A stretch of DNA of 64,000 bases from Okeania sp. SIO2C9 (GCF_010672455.1 NZ_JAAHGO010000024.1:1-64000), one strand, 5' to 3'; shown: positions 17,185 through 27,741, numbered from the stretch's first letter. Numbers and translations are program-made. Notes: generated by a model from the letters alone, not told the origin.

Positions 17185-17760
17185 TCAATGCCTAAAATAC
17201 CGCCACCAATTACCGTAGATTTTTTCACCTACATACCCTAAAGATTGATAATTTTCTACACACTCTTCCTCACCAGATGGTACATAAACTAAACCCCATT
17301 CAGAGAGAAACATTGTGTCAGTCATAAAAAAAGTGCATTCCATTTCTCTACGAGGAGTACCGTAAACATAGAATAATCCAATCCGACTATTGCCTCTACA
17401 TGAAGAAAGATTTTCTACACATTTAAGCAACGAACTTTCTGATAGCTTTAACCTAGTTGTACCTCTAGGAAATGTAAAAACGATACATAAAACCAGCAGT
17501 ATAGGTATAACTGTAATTTTGATTAAAGTTCTGATTTTAGAATATTTAAAATGGTGGTTTCTTAAACTGTAGATAGCAATTAAAATTACTTGAAATAGCC
17601 AATAAGCTCCAAATATGACAATACCTGGCCAAAGAATTAAAAAATCTAAAAAAAAATCCATACCACCGAAAAAAATATGTAATTCTACCCCTACACAAAA
17701 AAATAACCAAATTAATACTAAAAACTGTGGCAAGTAGTTTTTTATGAGTTGATAATTCAA
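17185..17760 (-). CDS. Hypothetical membrane protein
   Basis: The 191-residue protein has three predicted transmembrane helices (about 11-28, 38-66, 82-100) followed by a soluble C-terminal domain of about 90 residues with four or five cysteines (CVENLSSC, MECTFF, EEECVENY). No family was recognised. Immediately downstream, the last 37 bp or so of the gene is duplicated in tandem (ATTACCGTAGATTTTTT at about 17167 and 17208). Confidence 0.65.
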   Translation of the reverse strand: MNYQLIKNYLPQFLVLIWLFFCVGVELHIFFGGMDFFLDFLILWPGIVIFGAYWLFQVILIAIYSLRNHHFKYSKIRTLIKITVIPILLVLCIVFTFPRGTTRLKLSESSLLKCVENLSSCRGNSRIGLFYVYGTPRREMECTFFMTDTMFLSEWGLVYVPSGEEECVENYQSLGYVGEKIYGNWWRYFRH

Positions 17761-17960
17761 GAGAAAATCTCCTTCTGAAAACTTTAACTTTTGACTAATT
17801 TTAAACGATTATTTCATTTGAGGTATGAAACTATTTGTGATATACAAAGTGAAACACTATATTTAGTTAATGGTGCAGGTGGTGGTCTATTATAATTATT
17901 TTGATCGAGAACAAAAGTAGTGGGAGCATCTTGCTCCCTTGTTCGTATCTTGCTCCCTTA

Positions 17961-18186
17961 TAATACCATTTCTCAAACATTTTTCTTTTCTACATTTTGT
18001 TGAGTAGGGGAGTAGGGGAGTGGGTAGGGACGTTGCATGCAACGTCCGTACAGGGAGAAGCAAACATAAGAATAATTAACATTAACGCAAGCTAAAATTA
18101 GCATGCAAAGTGATTTTGCTTGTACTGATCGGTTGACAACTGAAGTACTGCCCAAGTATAGCAATAATGCATGAGAATTGGTATAA
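17961..18186 (-). mobile_element. MITE-like element (family T), ends TATACCA / TGGTATTA, copy 1
   Basis: It runs from TAATACCATTTCTCAAA to GAATTGGTATAA. It is an inverted homologue of 32082-32326 and of 63594-63812; all carry an ACGTTGCATGCAACGT-type palindrome and the shared block AGTATAGCAATAATGCATG. Confidence 0.75.
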
Positions 18187-18256
18187 GAGCGTGGTAAAAA
18201 AACTTTCTCCTTTTTCTTCTTTCTTTCCTCCTGACTCCTGACTCCTGACTCCTTCT

Positions 18257-19825
18257 TCAATCCTTCAAAGTCGATCGCATAGTCGGGAACATAATGGCAT
18301 CCCGAATACTTTGAGTATTAGTCAATAACATCACGACACGGTCAACTCCAATACCCATTCCACCACAACTAGGCATTCCTAAGGATAACGCTTGAATAAA
18401 GTCTTCATCCATTGGATGTGCTTCATCATCTCCTGCATCTCTCTGGGCAATTTGTTCCTCAAAACGTTGGCGTTGGTCTTGGGGGTCGTTTAACTCGGAG
18501 AAACCATTGGAATATTCTGTACCGTGGATAAATAACTCGAATCTTTCCACAAAACCTGGTTTGCTGTGATGTCTTTTTGCTAACGGACTGACTTCTACAG
18601 GAAAATCAATTATAAAAGTAGGTTGAATTAAAGTTGACTCTACTTTTTGGTCGAAGACAGCATATAAAAGATAACCCAAGCTTTGCGTTTCTAACTTGGA
18701 TAATTTTAGGTTTAATTTTTCTACAGCTTTAATAGCTTCTGGCAATTCTAAGTTATCAAAATCTAGTCCTGTTTCATCCTTAACTGCTTCTACCATTGTT
18801 TTAACTTGCCAATGTTTACCAGTGAAATTAGGATATTTTTGACTATGGTCATATTGACGTTCTAAGTTAATAGTTTGTCCTTGATATTCTATCTCTTTTA
18901 TATCTCCTAAAACATTGTTCATACAATAACAAATAACATCTTCTACCAAACCCAAAATTTCAAAATAATCTGCATAAGCTTGATAAACTTCTAGGGAGGT
19001 AAATTCAGGATTATGGGTACTATCTATTCCTTCATTTCTAAATACTCTACCTAATTCAAATACCCGTTCAAAACCACCACAAATTGCCCGTTTTAAAAAT
19101 AATTCTGTAGCAATTCGCAGATATAAATCTACATCTAAAGCATTATGATGAGTGGTAAAAGGTCGAGCAGCAGCACCTCCATAAATTGCTTGTAAAACTG
19201 GTGTTTCTATTTCATAAAATCCAGCATCCCAAAGATATGTACGAATACTTTGTAAAATTTTACTCCGCATTCTAAAACGCTTTAAAGATTCGGCATTTCC
19301 AGCTAAATCCATTTCTCGATGACGACGACAAATTTCTGGGTCATTTACACCATAATAAGAGTCAGGAAAAGGAATAATAGCTTTGGAAATAATCTCAAGT
19401 TTATTTACCTGAATTGATAACTCACCTCGGTTAGTACGACAACCAATTCCTTCGGCACTAATAAAGTCTCCCACATCCAGAAGTTTTTGTATTTGTTTAA
19501 AGCCTAAACCAGGGTCTCCTTTAACTAATTTTTTCTCAATTTTAAGTTGAATTTTTCCACTTTCATCTGTTAGTTTAATAAAACCAATACTACCACTATC
19601 GCGCTTAGAAGTAATACGACCACAAACTTTTAATAATTTTTCATCAGGGTCTGCTTCCCCTGGTTCTAATTCTTTTGCTGGTGGGGAAAATAGGTCTATA
19701 ACTTGTTGAGCAGTGTGCGATCGCTCTACTGCTTTACTAGGATAGGGGTCTATTCCCAGGGTGCGTAATTCTTCAACTCTTTGTGAACGAACTTCTGTTT
19801 CGTTCCTGGTTTCGCTGTTAGGCAT
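18257..19825 (-). CDS. lysS: Lysyl-tRNA synthetase, class II
   Basis: The 522-residue enzyme charges tRNA-Lys with lysine in the cytosol. An N-terminal anticodon-binding OB fold (VCGRITSKRDSGSIGFIKLT, about 68-87) is followed by the class II core: motif 2 FELGRVFRNEGIDSTHNPEF (about 258-277) and motif 3 GMGIGVDRVVMLLT near the C-terminus. Length is usual for bacterial LysRS. The start ATG 19825 lies in an AT-rich leader. The C-terminus is short and ends just before repeat DNA. Housekeeping gene; no operon partner is adjacent. Confidence 0.97.
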   Translation of the reverse strand: MPNSETRNETEVRSQRVEELRTLGIDPYPSKAVERSHTAQQVIDLFSPPAKELEPGEADPDEKLLKVCGRITSKRDSGSIGFIKLTDESGKIQLKIEKKLVKGDPGLGFKQIQKLLDVGDFISAEGIGCRTNRGELSIQVNKLEIISKAIIPFPDSYYGVNDPEICRRHREMDLAGNAESLKRFRMRSKILQSIRTYLWDAGFYEIETPVLQAIYGGAAARPFTTHHNALDVDLYLRIATELFLKRAICGGFERVFELGRVFRNEGIDSTHNPEFTSLEVYQAYADYFEILGLVEDVICYCMNNVLGDIKEIEYQGQTINLERQYDHSQKYPNFTGKHWQVKTMVEAVKDETGLDFDNLELPEAIKAVEKLNLKLSKLETQSLGYLLYAVFDQKVESTLIQPTFIIDFPVEVSPLAKRHHSKPGFVERFELFIHGTEYSNGFSELNDPQDQRQRFEEQIAQRDAGDDEAHPMDEDFIQALSLGMPSCGGMGIGVDRVVMLLTNTQSIRDAIMFPTMRSTLKD

Positions 19826-20321
19826 TGGTAATTGTTCTCTATATTTGGTTAATGAGGTTAGTATAATACCATAGTTTTTCTGTTTCTAGGAGGTTATAAA
19901 GATTAAATTATTCCAAAGTTATTTGGCGATGATAAAGTTGGGAATTGAAGAAGGAATAAGGAAGAAGAAAAAAATTAATTTTAGCGGTATAAAATTAGTA
20001 GTGAGTAACAATATCCCACTAATTTTAACTTCTGACTTTCGGTCTGAATGCGGAGCTAATACACTTCTGATTTCTAAGTTATTGAATGGAGGTTATTTTT
20101 GTTTTTGATAAGATTTTAAATCTACAAAAAATTAATGGTAAATCAATCTTTTTTAGATATCAATATTTTAATTTATGCAGTGGGAAAAAGTTTAAGTTTT
20201 GAGGTTTTTATAGTTTCAATACTTTCGTAGCTAGAGCCACATTTTCTAGACTTATTTAGAATACTGCTTGACGTATCTTACTAAAGTAGGGGCGAATGGC
20301 CATTCGCCCCTACAGGGTTTT

Positions 20322-20628
20322 GGTTATCTCAACGTTGGTTGAAGACCCGCGCTCTCCCGAAGGGGAGCGTCGGGATGTTTGCGCAGCATTCCGCAGGAAA
20401 AACCAATCAATAAGAGCGGTTCTTACAATAGTGTGCTATCCTGAATAGAATAAAGCTGCTGAGCTAGCAGTGTCAGTCTGTGGAGCGACCGTAAGACCGA
20501 AAAGAGGTTCGGCCTCGGAGGTAGGTGCTATGTTAGCGCAGCTCCTCTGTCAAGAGGAAGCAGAAAGTCCCTATCAGTGATTTTAGGGAATCCCGAGCTG
20601 TCTCATAGAGCAGCGTCGGGAGGATTTC
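20322..20628 (+). ncRNA. Putative structured RNA / IS200-IS605-type right-end element, copy A
   Basis: The roughly 305-bp block from CTCAACGTTGGTTGAAGACC to CGTCGGGAGGATTTCAA is present as an inverted homologue at 39841-40148. It has several potential stems, including CCCGA-GCTG-CTC-ATA-GAG-CAGC-TCGGG (20592-20620). In copy B the apical CTC/GAG pair is CAC/GTG, a compensatory change. The end GGAGGAT(T/G)TCAA resembles the right ends of tnpB/iscB-type elements (compare GGGGAGTGTCAA after the tnpB relic at 29228). No ORF lies inside. Candidate omega-RNA-like or orphan RNA; the family is not proven. Confidence 0.6.
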
Positions 20629-20733
20629 AAGACCATGTGGTTTATCAATCAGCAAAAGCGCTGTAAAACTCAGACAACGCCAGATTTTCTCTTCTGCGTT
20701 CTTCAAGTTTTTACTACTCTCCTACTCCCTTAC

Positions 20734-21058
20734 CGAATTATTAATAATTAATAATTAATAATTAAATAATTATGGTTTAAAGCCTCTCCTTTTAAGGGGA
20801 AAAAAGCGGTCGAGGGATGGCGCCATTCGGAGCGGCTCTGTCAAGAGCGGGTCTCCTCGCCATATCCAATCGACCAAGAAAAGAAATAATATCTCCTTAT
20901 ATTCAATTCCGGGTAGTGGTGCATTGTAATTTTTTCGGTAAGGGTATAGCAAGCATTTCAGCCACCATTCACCATTACTATACAGGACTACCCAATTCCG
21001 TAGCGGTTAAAACCCGAGGTAATTATCAATTATCCATTATCAATTATCAATTAATGAA
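20734..21058 (+). mobile_element. TTAC-targeted palindromic element (family P), copy 2, with cassette
   Basis: TTAC (20730-20733) is followed by CGAATTATTAATAATTAATA, a CCTCTCCTTTTAAGGGGAAA hairpin, and the GCGGTCG...CGCCATATCCAATCGACCAA cassette, ending in ATCAATTATCAATTAATGAA. The region from 19826 to 21061 holds no protein gene that I can support; it is this element, the structured element before it, and a GGGGCGAATGGCCATTCGCC palindrome at about 20288. Confidence 0.6.
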
Positions 21059-21061
21059 TCC

Positions 21062-21982
21062 CTACTCCCCCGCTCCCCGCTCCCTTCCCAAAGCAGCAGG
21101 AGGGGTAGATTTACCTGATAAACCAATTAAAGCTAACAAAGCAATAACATAAGGCAACATCTCTAAAAATTGATAGGGAATATTCAGATTAAAAGCTTGA
21201 ACTCTCAATTGCAAAGCTTCTGTTGCTCCAAATAATAAACAAGCTAAAACTGTATTAAAGGGATGCCATCTACCAAAGATTATGGCTGCCAAAGCAATAA
21301 AACCTTTTCCACTACTCATACCTTCGGTGAAAAATTTCACATGAACTAATGCTAAATAAACTCCACCTAAACTTGCCAAGCAACCACTAAAACCTACGCT
21401 TAAATAACGCACCAAATTAACAGATATTCCTGCTGTTGCTGCTGCTTGAGGATATTCACCAACTGCTCTTAAAGCTAAACGCCAACTGGTATGAAAAATC
21501 AGATAAGTACAAACCGGAATTAACAATAAAAGTAAATAAAATAGTGGGTCTTGATTGAAGAATATTCCTAAAATTGGCAAATGTTTTAATCCCAAAAAAT
21601 TGATAGTTTCAATACCTGGTAAAGCAATTGTGCCACTGTCAAATAACACCCTCGCTCCATAAGCAGTTAATCCTGATACTGCTAAATTTATTGCTAAACC
21701 AGAGACTAATTGATTGACTTTTAAACTGACACAAAGATAGCCATGAATTAAACCTAAAATTCCCCCGGCAAAAATTGCTACTAATGTTCCTATCCAGACA
21801 TTTTCAGTGGAAATAGAAACAGCCGCACTGACAAAAGCTTCTGTTAATAACATTCCTTCTAAAGCAATATTAAGAATGCCGGAACGTTCGGAAAATATTC
21901 CACCTAAAGCGGCAAAAGCTAGAGGAACAGAAAGTCGAATTGTGGCAGATAAATAGTCAGAGAAAAAATCTATATTTGTCAT
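21062..21982 (-). CDS. ABC transporter permease, nucleoside / BMP type
   Basis: Integral membrane permease of about 306 residues with some 8-9 hydrophobic segments. The signature GGIFSERSGILNIALEGMLL near the N-terminus and LRAVGEYPQAAATAGISV in the loop are typical of the BPD_transp_2 permeases that partner BMP-type lipoproteins for nucleoside uptake (YufQ/NupQ class). I chose ATG 21982 (MTNIDFFSDYL). A GTG eight codons upstream would put the N-terminus inside a MITE whose terminal repeat starts at 21996. The other transporter parts are not in the window. The C-terminus (STPPAALGRERGAGE) reads into a CCCCGCTCCCCGC repeat, so the native stop may have been altered. Confidence 0.85.
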   Translation of the reverse strand: MTNIDFFSDYLSATIRLSVPLAFAALGGIFSERSGILNIALEGMLLTEAFVSAAVSISTENVWIGTLVAIFAGGILGLIHGYLCVSLKVNQLVSGLAINLAVSGLTAYGARVLFDSGTIALPGIETINFLGLKHLPILGIFFNQDPLFYLLLLLIPVCTYLIFHTSWRLALRAVGEYPQAAATAGISVNLVRYLSVGFSGCLASLGGVYLALVHVKFFTEGMSSGKGFIALAAIIFGRWHPFNTVLACLLFGATEALQLRVQAFNLNIPYQFLEMLPYVIALLALIGLSGKSTPPAALGRERGAGE

Positions 21983-21995
21983 TTTAGTCCAGTAG

Positions 21996-22123
21996 TAGAC
22001 TGACACACCTTAAATGGTGGATTAGATGGGGGTGTGGGGAGTGTGGGGAGTGTGGGAAGGGTGGGGAGAAAAAGACACCTAGAAATAAAAATAAGAGTGC
22101 ACAGTTTTAGCTGTGTCAGTCTA
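21996..22123 (+). mobile_element. MITE, ends TAGACTGACACA / TGTGTCAGTCTA
   Basis: 128 bp with perfect 12-bp inverted ends, flanked by GTAG on both sides (possible 4-bp target duplication). It contains a GTGTGGGGAGTGTGGGAAGG tract. Confidence 0.8.
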
Positions 22124-22170
22124 GTAGGGTGCGTTAGCAAAGCGTAACGCACCGAACATTGTGCCAGAAC

Positions 22171-22368
22171 GGTGCGTTACGACAGATTACTGAATTTCCT
22201 TCAAAATCTGAATTTCAGCCGTCTAACTGAGCATACAAATTTTGCTGATGGCTGAGTGCTTTTTGAGAAGAGGCGGTGCGTTACGACAGATTACTGAATT
22301 TCCTTCAAAATCTGAATTTCAGCCGTCTAACTGAGCATACAAATTTTGCTGATAGCTGAGTGCTGAGT
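22171..22368 (+). repeat. 104-bp direct tandem duplication before the gcvP stop
   Basis: GGTGCGTTACGACAGATTAC starts at 22171 and again at 22275 and is nearly identical through AAATTTTGCTGAT(G/A)GCTGAGTGC. Non-coding; it sits a few bases downstream of gcvP's stop codon. Confidence 0.9.
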
Positions 22369-22379
22369 GCTGACCGCTT

Positions 22380-25292
22380 TTAACTATAAGCTTCTATCGG
22401 CAAACAAGAACACACAAAGTTACGATCGCCAAAAGCATTATCAACCCTTCCCACAGCAGGCCAAAACTTATGCTCCCGCGTCCAAGGTGCGGGATAAGCA
22501 GCACGTTGTCGAGAATAATCATGTTTCCACTCATCCACCATCAAACTCTCAGCAGTATGGGGTGCATTTTTCAACAAATTATCCTCTTTATCTGCTTTCC
22601 CAGTTTCAATTTCTTCTATTTCCTGGCGAATCAAAATCATCGCTTCACAAAAACGGTCTAACTCTTCCTTAGACTCACTCTCTGTTGGCTCTACCATAAT
22701 TGTACCCGCCACAGGCCAAGAAACTGTCGGTGCGTGAAAACCATAATCCATCAAACGTTTGGCAATATCTTCTACTTCAATACCAGCCAACTTTTTCAAC
22801 GGACGCAAATCCAAAATGCACTCGTGAGCAATAAACCCATGCTTACCCTTATACAAAACAGGATAATAACTCTCCAACCGTTGAGCAATATAATTAGCAT
22901 TCAAAATTGCTACTTTAGTTGCTTCAGTCAAACCATCCGCACCCATCATGGCAATATACATCCAAGAAATTGGCAGAATACTCGCACTACCCCAAGGTGC
23001 AGCAGATACCGCTCCACTAGAATTTTCTCCACCAATATTAATCACAGAATGTCCTGGTAAAAACTTTGCTAAATGAGATTGAACTCCGATCGGACCCATT
23101 CCCGGACCACCGCCACCGTGAGGAATACAAAAAGTCTTGTGCAAATTCAAATGACAAACATCTGCTCCTATTTCTGCGGGGCGACATAAACCTACCTGAG
23201 CATTCATATTCGCTCCATCCATATAAACTTGACCGCCGTTAGCATGGATAATTTCGCATATTTCAGAAATTTCTTCCTCAAATACACCGTGAGTTGAGGG
23301 ATAAGTAACCATAATGGCGGCTAAGTTATCTTTGTGTTTTTCTGTCTTCTTCTTTAAATCTGCAATATCTATATTTCCTTGTTTATCGCATTTGACAACT
23401 ACTACTTTTAACCCACTCATCACCGCTGAAGCAGGGTTTGTACCGTGAGCAGATTCGGGAATCAAACAAATATTGCGATGTGCTTCTCCTCGGTGAGCGT
23501 GATATTCGCGAATTACTAATAAACCTGTATATTCTCCCTGGGAACCTGCATTTGGTTGTAGGGAAATGGCGGTAAAACCTGTGATTTCTGCTAACCATTC
23601 TTCTAGTTGTTCAAACATTATTTGATAACCTTTGGTTTGAGAAGTGGGGGCGAAAGGGTGAATTTTGGCAAATTCCGGCCAGGTTACAGGTATCATCTCT
23701 GCTGTAGAGTTGAGTTTCATTGTACAGGAACCTAACGGTATCATTGATGTTGTTAGGGATAAGTCTTTTGCCTGTAAACGGTGGAGGTAACGCAATAGTT
23801 CGGTTTCTGAGTGGTAGCGGTTAAATACTGGGTGAGTTAAATAACTGCTGGTGCGGGAATATGAATTCTGAGCAAGAGGGGAAATGTTTTCGATGTCTGG
23901 TAATGCTTTCCCACCAGCAAAAATTTCCCACAAATTTTGCACATCTATATTATTAGTAGTTTCATCTAGAGAAATGCTGAAAGTTTGATCGTCGAGACTC
24001 CGGAGATTAATACCTGCTGTTTCAGCAGCATCAATAATTTCTTTTGCACTTTTCTGGGGAGAGTCAGCACCTAATTCTACCCGAATAGTATCAAAAAATG
24101 GTTCTTTACCAATTTGATAACCAAGCTGTTTTAAACCTGCTGCCAGTTTCGATGTCAAATTATGGATATTTTCGGCAATTTCTTTTAAACCATCCGGACC
24201 GTGATAAACCGCATACATACTTGCCATTACTGCCAGTAAAACTTGAGCAGTACAAATATTACTCGTTGCTTTTTCCCTACGAATATGTTGTTCCCGCGTT
24301 TGCAATGCCAACCTTAGTGCAGGGTTGCCGTTAGCGTCTTGAGAAACTCCGACAATACGACCTGGAGTTTGTCGTTTATAAGCTTCTTTTGTCGCAAAGT
24401 AGGCAGCATGAGGACCGCCATATCCTAGAGATACGCCAAAACGTTGAGTATTTCCTACAGCAATATCAGCACCAAATTCTCCGGGAGGTGTTAATAAAGT
24501 TAGACTGAGTAAGTCAGCAGCAACAGTAACTAAACCTCCCACTTCGTGAACTTTTTCCACAAATTCGCGGTAGTCGTAAATTGCTCCGTCGGTGGCAGGA
24601 TATTGGAGGAGTGCGCCGAATATTGGTTTGTCAAAGGTGAAGGTGCGAAAGTCGCCAACGATAACTTCTATTCCTAATGGTTGCGCTCTAGTTTTCACCA
24701 CTTCAATATTTTGAGGATGGCAGTTAGAGTCAACAAAAAAAGCTTCTGCTTTAGTTTTACACTGACCGTAACTCATACTCATTGCTTCCGCTGCTGCTGT
24801 AGCTTCGTCGAGTAGGGAAGCGTTAGCTATTTCTAAACCTGTTAAGTCTGTAATCATGGTTTGAAAATTCAGCAATGCTTCCATTCGTCCTTGGGCGATT
24901 TCTGCTTGATAGGGAGTGTAAGCAGTATACCAACCAGGGTTTTCTAGGATATTGCGGAGGATGACTGGTGGGGTTATGCAGTCGTAATAACCCATTCCTA
25001 TGAAGGAACGAAATACTTGGTTTTTGGAGGCTATTTCTTTGATTTTGGCAAGAGCAGCAGTCTCACTCAGAGATTTTGGTAAATTTAGGGGTTTTTGGTA
25101 TCGAATTACTTGTGGAACTGTTTTGTCAATTAGGTCATCTAGGGAGGAAATACTTAATACTGTCAACATTTTTTGAATTGCGTCAGAGGCTGGGCCAATA
25201 TGCCTTGGGCAAAAGTTAGTAGACTTTTGGCCTTTATTCTGGTGTTGTGGTTTAGGGGTTGACTTTGTATTAGATTTGTGTATGGCTACCAC
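22380..25292 (-). CDS. gcvP: Glycine dehydrogenase (decarboxylating), P protein
   Basis: The 970-residue PLP enzyme decarboxylates glycine and passes the aminomethyl group to lipoylated H protein (gcvH, 29233-29631). Both halves of the homodimeric-type P protein are present. The PLP-lysine region is [20 protein letters not shown], and the conserved [18 protein letters not shown] and [12 protein letters not shown] segments are intact. In cyanobacteria the complex supports photorespiratory glycine breakdown and C1 metabolism. Length is typical. It is separated from gcvH by about 3.9 kb of inserted genes and repeats; gcvT is not in the window. A G-rich minisatellite lies about 100-240 bp upstream. 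Confidence 0.97.
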   Translation of the reverse strand: MVAIHKSNTKSTPKPQHQNKGQKSTNFCPRHIGPASDAIQKMLTVLSISSLDDLIDKTVPQVIRYQKPLNLPKSLSETAALAKIKEIASKNQVFRSFIGMGYYDCITPPVILRNILENPGWYTAYTPYQAEIAQGRMEALLNFQTMITDLTGLEIANASLLDEATAAAEAMSMSYGQCKTKAEAFFVDSNCHPQNIEVVKTRAQPLGIEVIVGDFRTFTFDKPIFGALLQYPATDGAIYDYREFVEKVHEVGGLVTVAADLLSLTLLTPPGEFGADIAVGNTQRFGVSLGYGGPHAAYFATKEAYKRQTPGRIVGVSQDANGNPALRLALQTREQHIRREKATSNICTAQVLLAVMASMYAVYHGPDGLKEIAENIHNLTSKLAAGLKQLGYQIGKEPFFDTIRVELGADSPQKSAKEIIDAAETAGINLRSLDDQTFSISLDETTNNIDVQNLWEIFAGGKALPDIENISPLAQNSYSRTSSYLTHPVFNRYHSETELLRYLHRLQAKDLSLTTSMIPLGSCTMKLNSTAEMIPVTWPEFAKIHPFAPTSQTKGYQIMFEQLEEWLAEITGFTAISLQPNAGSQGEYTGLLVIREYHAHRGEAHRNICLIPESAHGTNPASAVMSGLKVVVVKCDKQGNIDIADLKKKTEKHKDNLAAIMVTYPSTHGVFEEEISEICEIIHANGGQVYMDGANMNAQVGLCRPAEIGADVCHLNLHKTFCIPHGGGGPGMGPIGVQSHLAKFLPGHSVINIGGENSSGAVSAAPWGSASILPISWMYIAMMGADGLTEATKVAILNANYIAQRLESYYPVLYKGKHGFIAHECILDLRPLKKLAGIEVEDIAKRLMDYGFHAPTVSWPVAGTIMVEPTESESKEELDRFCEAMILIRQEIEEIETGKADKEDNLLKNAPHTAESLMVDEWKHDYSRQRAAYPAPWTREHKFWPAVGRVDNAFGDRNFVCSCLPIEAYS

Positions 25293-25395
25293 TTTATATA
25301 TTCCTTGGGGTTAACTTCTGATTAAGTTTTAACAAAAATTCATAACTTCATGGGAGATAAAATAATTTTGGTGCTGCATAGTAATGCTAGAGAGG

Positions 25396-25535
25396 GTGTG
25401 GGAAGTGTGGGGAGTGTGGGAAGGGTGGGAGGTTTGGGAAGTGTGGGGAGTGTGGGAAGGGTGGGGAGTGTGGGAAGTGTGGGGAGTGTGGGGAGTGTGG
25501 GAAGTGTGGGGAGTGTGGGAGGTTTGGGAAGAAAT
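25396..25535 (+). repeat. GTGTGGGGA minisatellite upstream of gcvP
   Basis: About fifteen units of GTGTGGGGA/GTGTGGGAA/GGGTGGGA. The G-run density would permit G-quadruplexes on the plus strand. Related tracts occur at 22028-22068 and, on the other strand, 63735-63775. Open frames through it are repeat artefacts. Confidence 0.9.
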
Positions 25536-25796
25536 TAGAAAATATAGCAATGAGCCCTGGTATATTTACAAATTGCAGGAAAGGCCAAATAGCTAAAAGT
25601 CTTATATTATCGGCAATTTATTCCCCCTGTTGCCTTCCGGAGCTGTTGCCAGATGAGCTGCGCACAGCGCTATATATATCTTCTTTGAGTTTAGAGGCCA
25701 AATTTTGGGATTGACTATTTCTCAAAAAGTTTTCTACATTTTATTGAGCAGTAGGGACGTTGCATGCAACGTCCCTACACAGATTTTTATTATGAA

Positions 25797-25911
25797 CAGG
25801 ACTTACGCAAATTAATCTTGAAAGCGCCATATGTAGAGACAAATGGCATTTGTGTTCCGCAAAGCTCCGAATTGCGCCCTCACTGGATTTAGTGTCCGTG
25901 CGTAAGTCCTG
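25797..25911 (+). mobile_element. MITE, ends CAGGACTTACGC / GCGTAAGTCCTG, copy 2
   Basis: 115 bp, flanked by ATGAA on both sides (25792-25796 and 25912-25916), a 5-bp target duplication. It belongs to the same family as 11047-11135 and 54866-54996. Just upstream (about 25709-25780) is a partial family T copy with the ACGTTGCATGCAACGT palindrome. Confidence 0.9.
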
Positions 25912-25932
25912 ATGAAGATTTTGTTAAAGTTT

Positions 25933-25959
25933 ATACTATTCCTGTAATAGTATTTTTTT
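25933..25959 (+). terminator. Terminator-like hairpin immediately before a start codon
   Basis: ATACTATT-CCTGT-AATAGTAT is followed by seven T, ending four bases before ATG 25964. It may terminate transcription coming from the MITE, act as an attenuator, or be the promoter region itself (TATACT could be a -10). Confidence 0.5.
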
Positions 25960-25963
25960 GACT

Positions 25964-27055
25964 ATGAAAAGAAAATTTATTGCTGCTGGCTTAGGAATTT
26001 TGAGTACTATATCAGTATCAGTTAGTGTAGTTAAGTTACGGCAGAATCAAGCATTTGATAATACTATTAATTATGCTCAAATTGAAACTTGGCAGTATGA
26101 CTCAAGAGAAGATTTTTTTAATTGGGAATATATTATAGAGCAAATTAATAGTTTGCCTTTGTTCAGATATACTATAGGAATTACTTTTGTATTTTTCTTT
26201 ATTTTTGTCTTTGCAATCTATCGGGAAAAAGAGTTAAACCCGATCACAATGAAGCCAGAAAGAGTTCATCCAGTTATCTACTTAAATAACCTCTTATCCT
26301 CTATAGCTAAGAAAGAACCTTGGGAAGTTTTTGAGAAAATATTTTTGCCTGTTTTTATCGGTTTAATTGCCAGTTTTATTACTTACGATTTAGAACAAAT
26401 TCAAGAACAAATTGCTGATAAACGCCTCCACGAACAAATATGGGAAAACTACCTGAAAGAAATACGAGAAATTTTGGTAGACCGACCAAATATTAATAAT
26501 ACTGATACAGATAAATTTGATTATTTAGATTTAATTAGGGCTAATACATTAGCTTTATCAATTCGTTTAGAAGATAATAAAATACTCAAAGGATTATTAT
26601 TAAAATTTCTATATGATACAGAATTAATTCGATGCAGAGAATTAGATGCAGATTGCAATCGAATAGTTTCTCTGGATGGAGTTAATCTAGAAAATGCTCA
26701 ATTAATGAATGCTAATTTAGAAAAAGCCAAGTTGAGTGGTACTAACTTTACTAATGTAAAATTGAAAAATTCAACTTTGGTAGAAGCTGATTTAAGTTAT
26801 GCAAAATTAGTGGGAGCTGAACTTAGGAATGCCAACTTAAATCAAGCAAATCTTAGTTTTGCTACATTAAATAATGCTGATTTGCGAGGTGCAGATTTAA
26901 GTCAAGCTAACTTAACTAATGCAAATCTTACTGGTGCAAAAATGGATAAAAAAACAACGTTGTTATTTGCTACTTTGTGTCAAACAATTATGCCAGATGG
27001 AAAAATTTCTAATCAACAATGTCCTGAGCGATCGACCAGGGTTATATCACAGTAA
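25964..27055 (+). CDS. Membrane protein with C-terminal pentapeptide repeats
   Basis: About 363 residues from ATG 25964 (a TTG two codons upstream is possible). It has an N-terminal hydrophobic segment, a second helix (TIGITFVFFFIFVFAIY, about 70-86), a third (FLPVFIGLIASFITYDL, about 127-143) and a coiled acidic region. Pentapeptide repeats A(D/N)LxX run from about 245 to 340 (LENAQLMNANLEKAKLSGTN, ADLSYAKLVGAELRNANLNQ). The repeats fold as a right-handed beta-helix and are very common in cyanobacteria; no enzymatic domain is seen. A Cys pair near the end (CQTIMPDGKISNQQC) might form a disulphide. Confidence 0.8.
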   Translation: MKRKFIAAGLGILSTISVSVSVVKLRQNQAFDNTINYAQIETWQYDSREDFFNWEYIIEQINSLPLFRYTIGITFVFFFIFVFAIYREKELNPITMKPERVHPVIYLNNLLSSIAKKEPWEVFEKIFLPVFIGLIASFITYDLEQIQEQIADKRLHEQIWENYLKEIREILVDRPNINNTDTDKFDYLDLIRANTLALSIRLEDNKILKGLLLKFLYDTELIRCRELDADCNRIVSLDGVNLENAQLMNANLEKAKLSGTNFTNVKLKNSTLVEADLSYAKLVGAELRNANLNQANLSFATLNNADLRGADLSQANLTNANLTGAKMDKKTTLLFATLCQTIMPDGKISNQQCPERSTRVISQ

Positions 27056-27191
27056 ATTCTTTGGCGTTTGACAATAAATTTGAGTAGTTTGTGCAGCATT
27101 CCGCACCGGAATTGGCAGTAAGGAGTAGGAAGGTTGCATGGGAGGAATGTCCGCGCCCTATTTGCGTAGTTCTATAGATGAAGCAGATCTT

Positions 27192-27302
27192 CAACAATTA
27201 ATTATTAATAATTACTTCGGCTGAAAACGGATAGGATTGGCAAACATAATTTTTTTTCTTTATTTCTTTAAAGAAGAAGAGGCTTTCAAGATTAATTATT
27301 CG
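27192..27302 (-). mobile_element. TTAC-targeted palindromic element (family P), copy 3
   Basis: On the minus strand TTAC (27303-27306) is followed by CGAATAATTAATCTTGAAAG and a CCTCTTCTTCTTTAAAGAAA hairpin, and ends in ATTATTAATAATTAATTG. Nothing else gene-like is seen between 27056 and 27393. Confidence 0.6.
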
Positions 27303-27393
27303 GTAAAAACTATAAATATTTCAGAGAATAATTATGGTCAATTCCTGCTTTAGTCTAATAACTTTTACCAAAAGTAATCAGTTGAAAACTATT

Positions 27394-27741
27394 TCAAAAC
27401 ATTGAATTTTCATTAACACTTTGCCAGATTTGTTTACAACGCTCTGGATTCAGTGTTTGGTCAAAATACTTTCCCTCTCTCTCTGATTTTTTTAAGATTT
27501 CCAGACTTTCATTACTATCTATATCTCCGTTATCAATAGCCTTCTTAAGTGCCATTGTTCCAGCACGTCTAGCAGACTGATAAATAGATGCTTCTGAAGG
27601 ATTTTTAGCAGCATTATTTGTACACCAACTCATAGCACCAATCATCTGAGAAATTTTTTCCCCATTCCATGTTTCTGCTTTTACAGATATAGGTATTAAG
27701 CTGATTATGACAGTTAAACTAAACCATATATATTTTTTCAT
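27394..27741 (-). CDS. Small secreted hypothetical protein
   Basis: The 115-residue protein has a clear Sec signal peptide (MKKYIWFSLTVIISLIPISVKA, cleavage after about 22). The mature part of about 93 residues has two cysteines (SWCTNN and PERCKQ) that could pair. No family was recognised. It is located between the pentapeptide gene and the tnpB relic and is read on the opposite strand. Confidence 0.65.
   Translation of the reverse strand: MKKYIWFSLTVIISLIPISVKAETWNGEKISQMIGAMSWCTNNAAKNPSEASIYQSARRAGTMALKKAIDNGDIDSNESLEILKKSEREGKYFDQTLNPERCKQIWQSVNENSMF

Noticed and set aside
17973-18260. 95-codon minus-strand frame next to lysS
   Set aside because: Begins in a GGAGTCAGGAGTCAGG tract and runs through a family T mobile element; no protein-like pattern.
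25329-25596. Open frames rich in Ser-His-Thr-Pro or Val-Gly-Ser
   Set aside because: Low-complexity translation of the GTGTGGGGA minisatellite in several frames.
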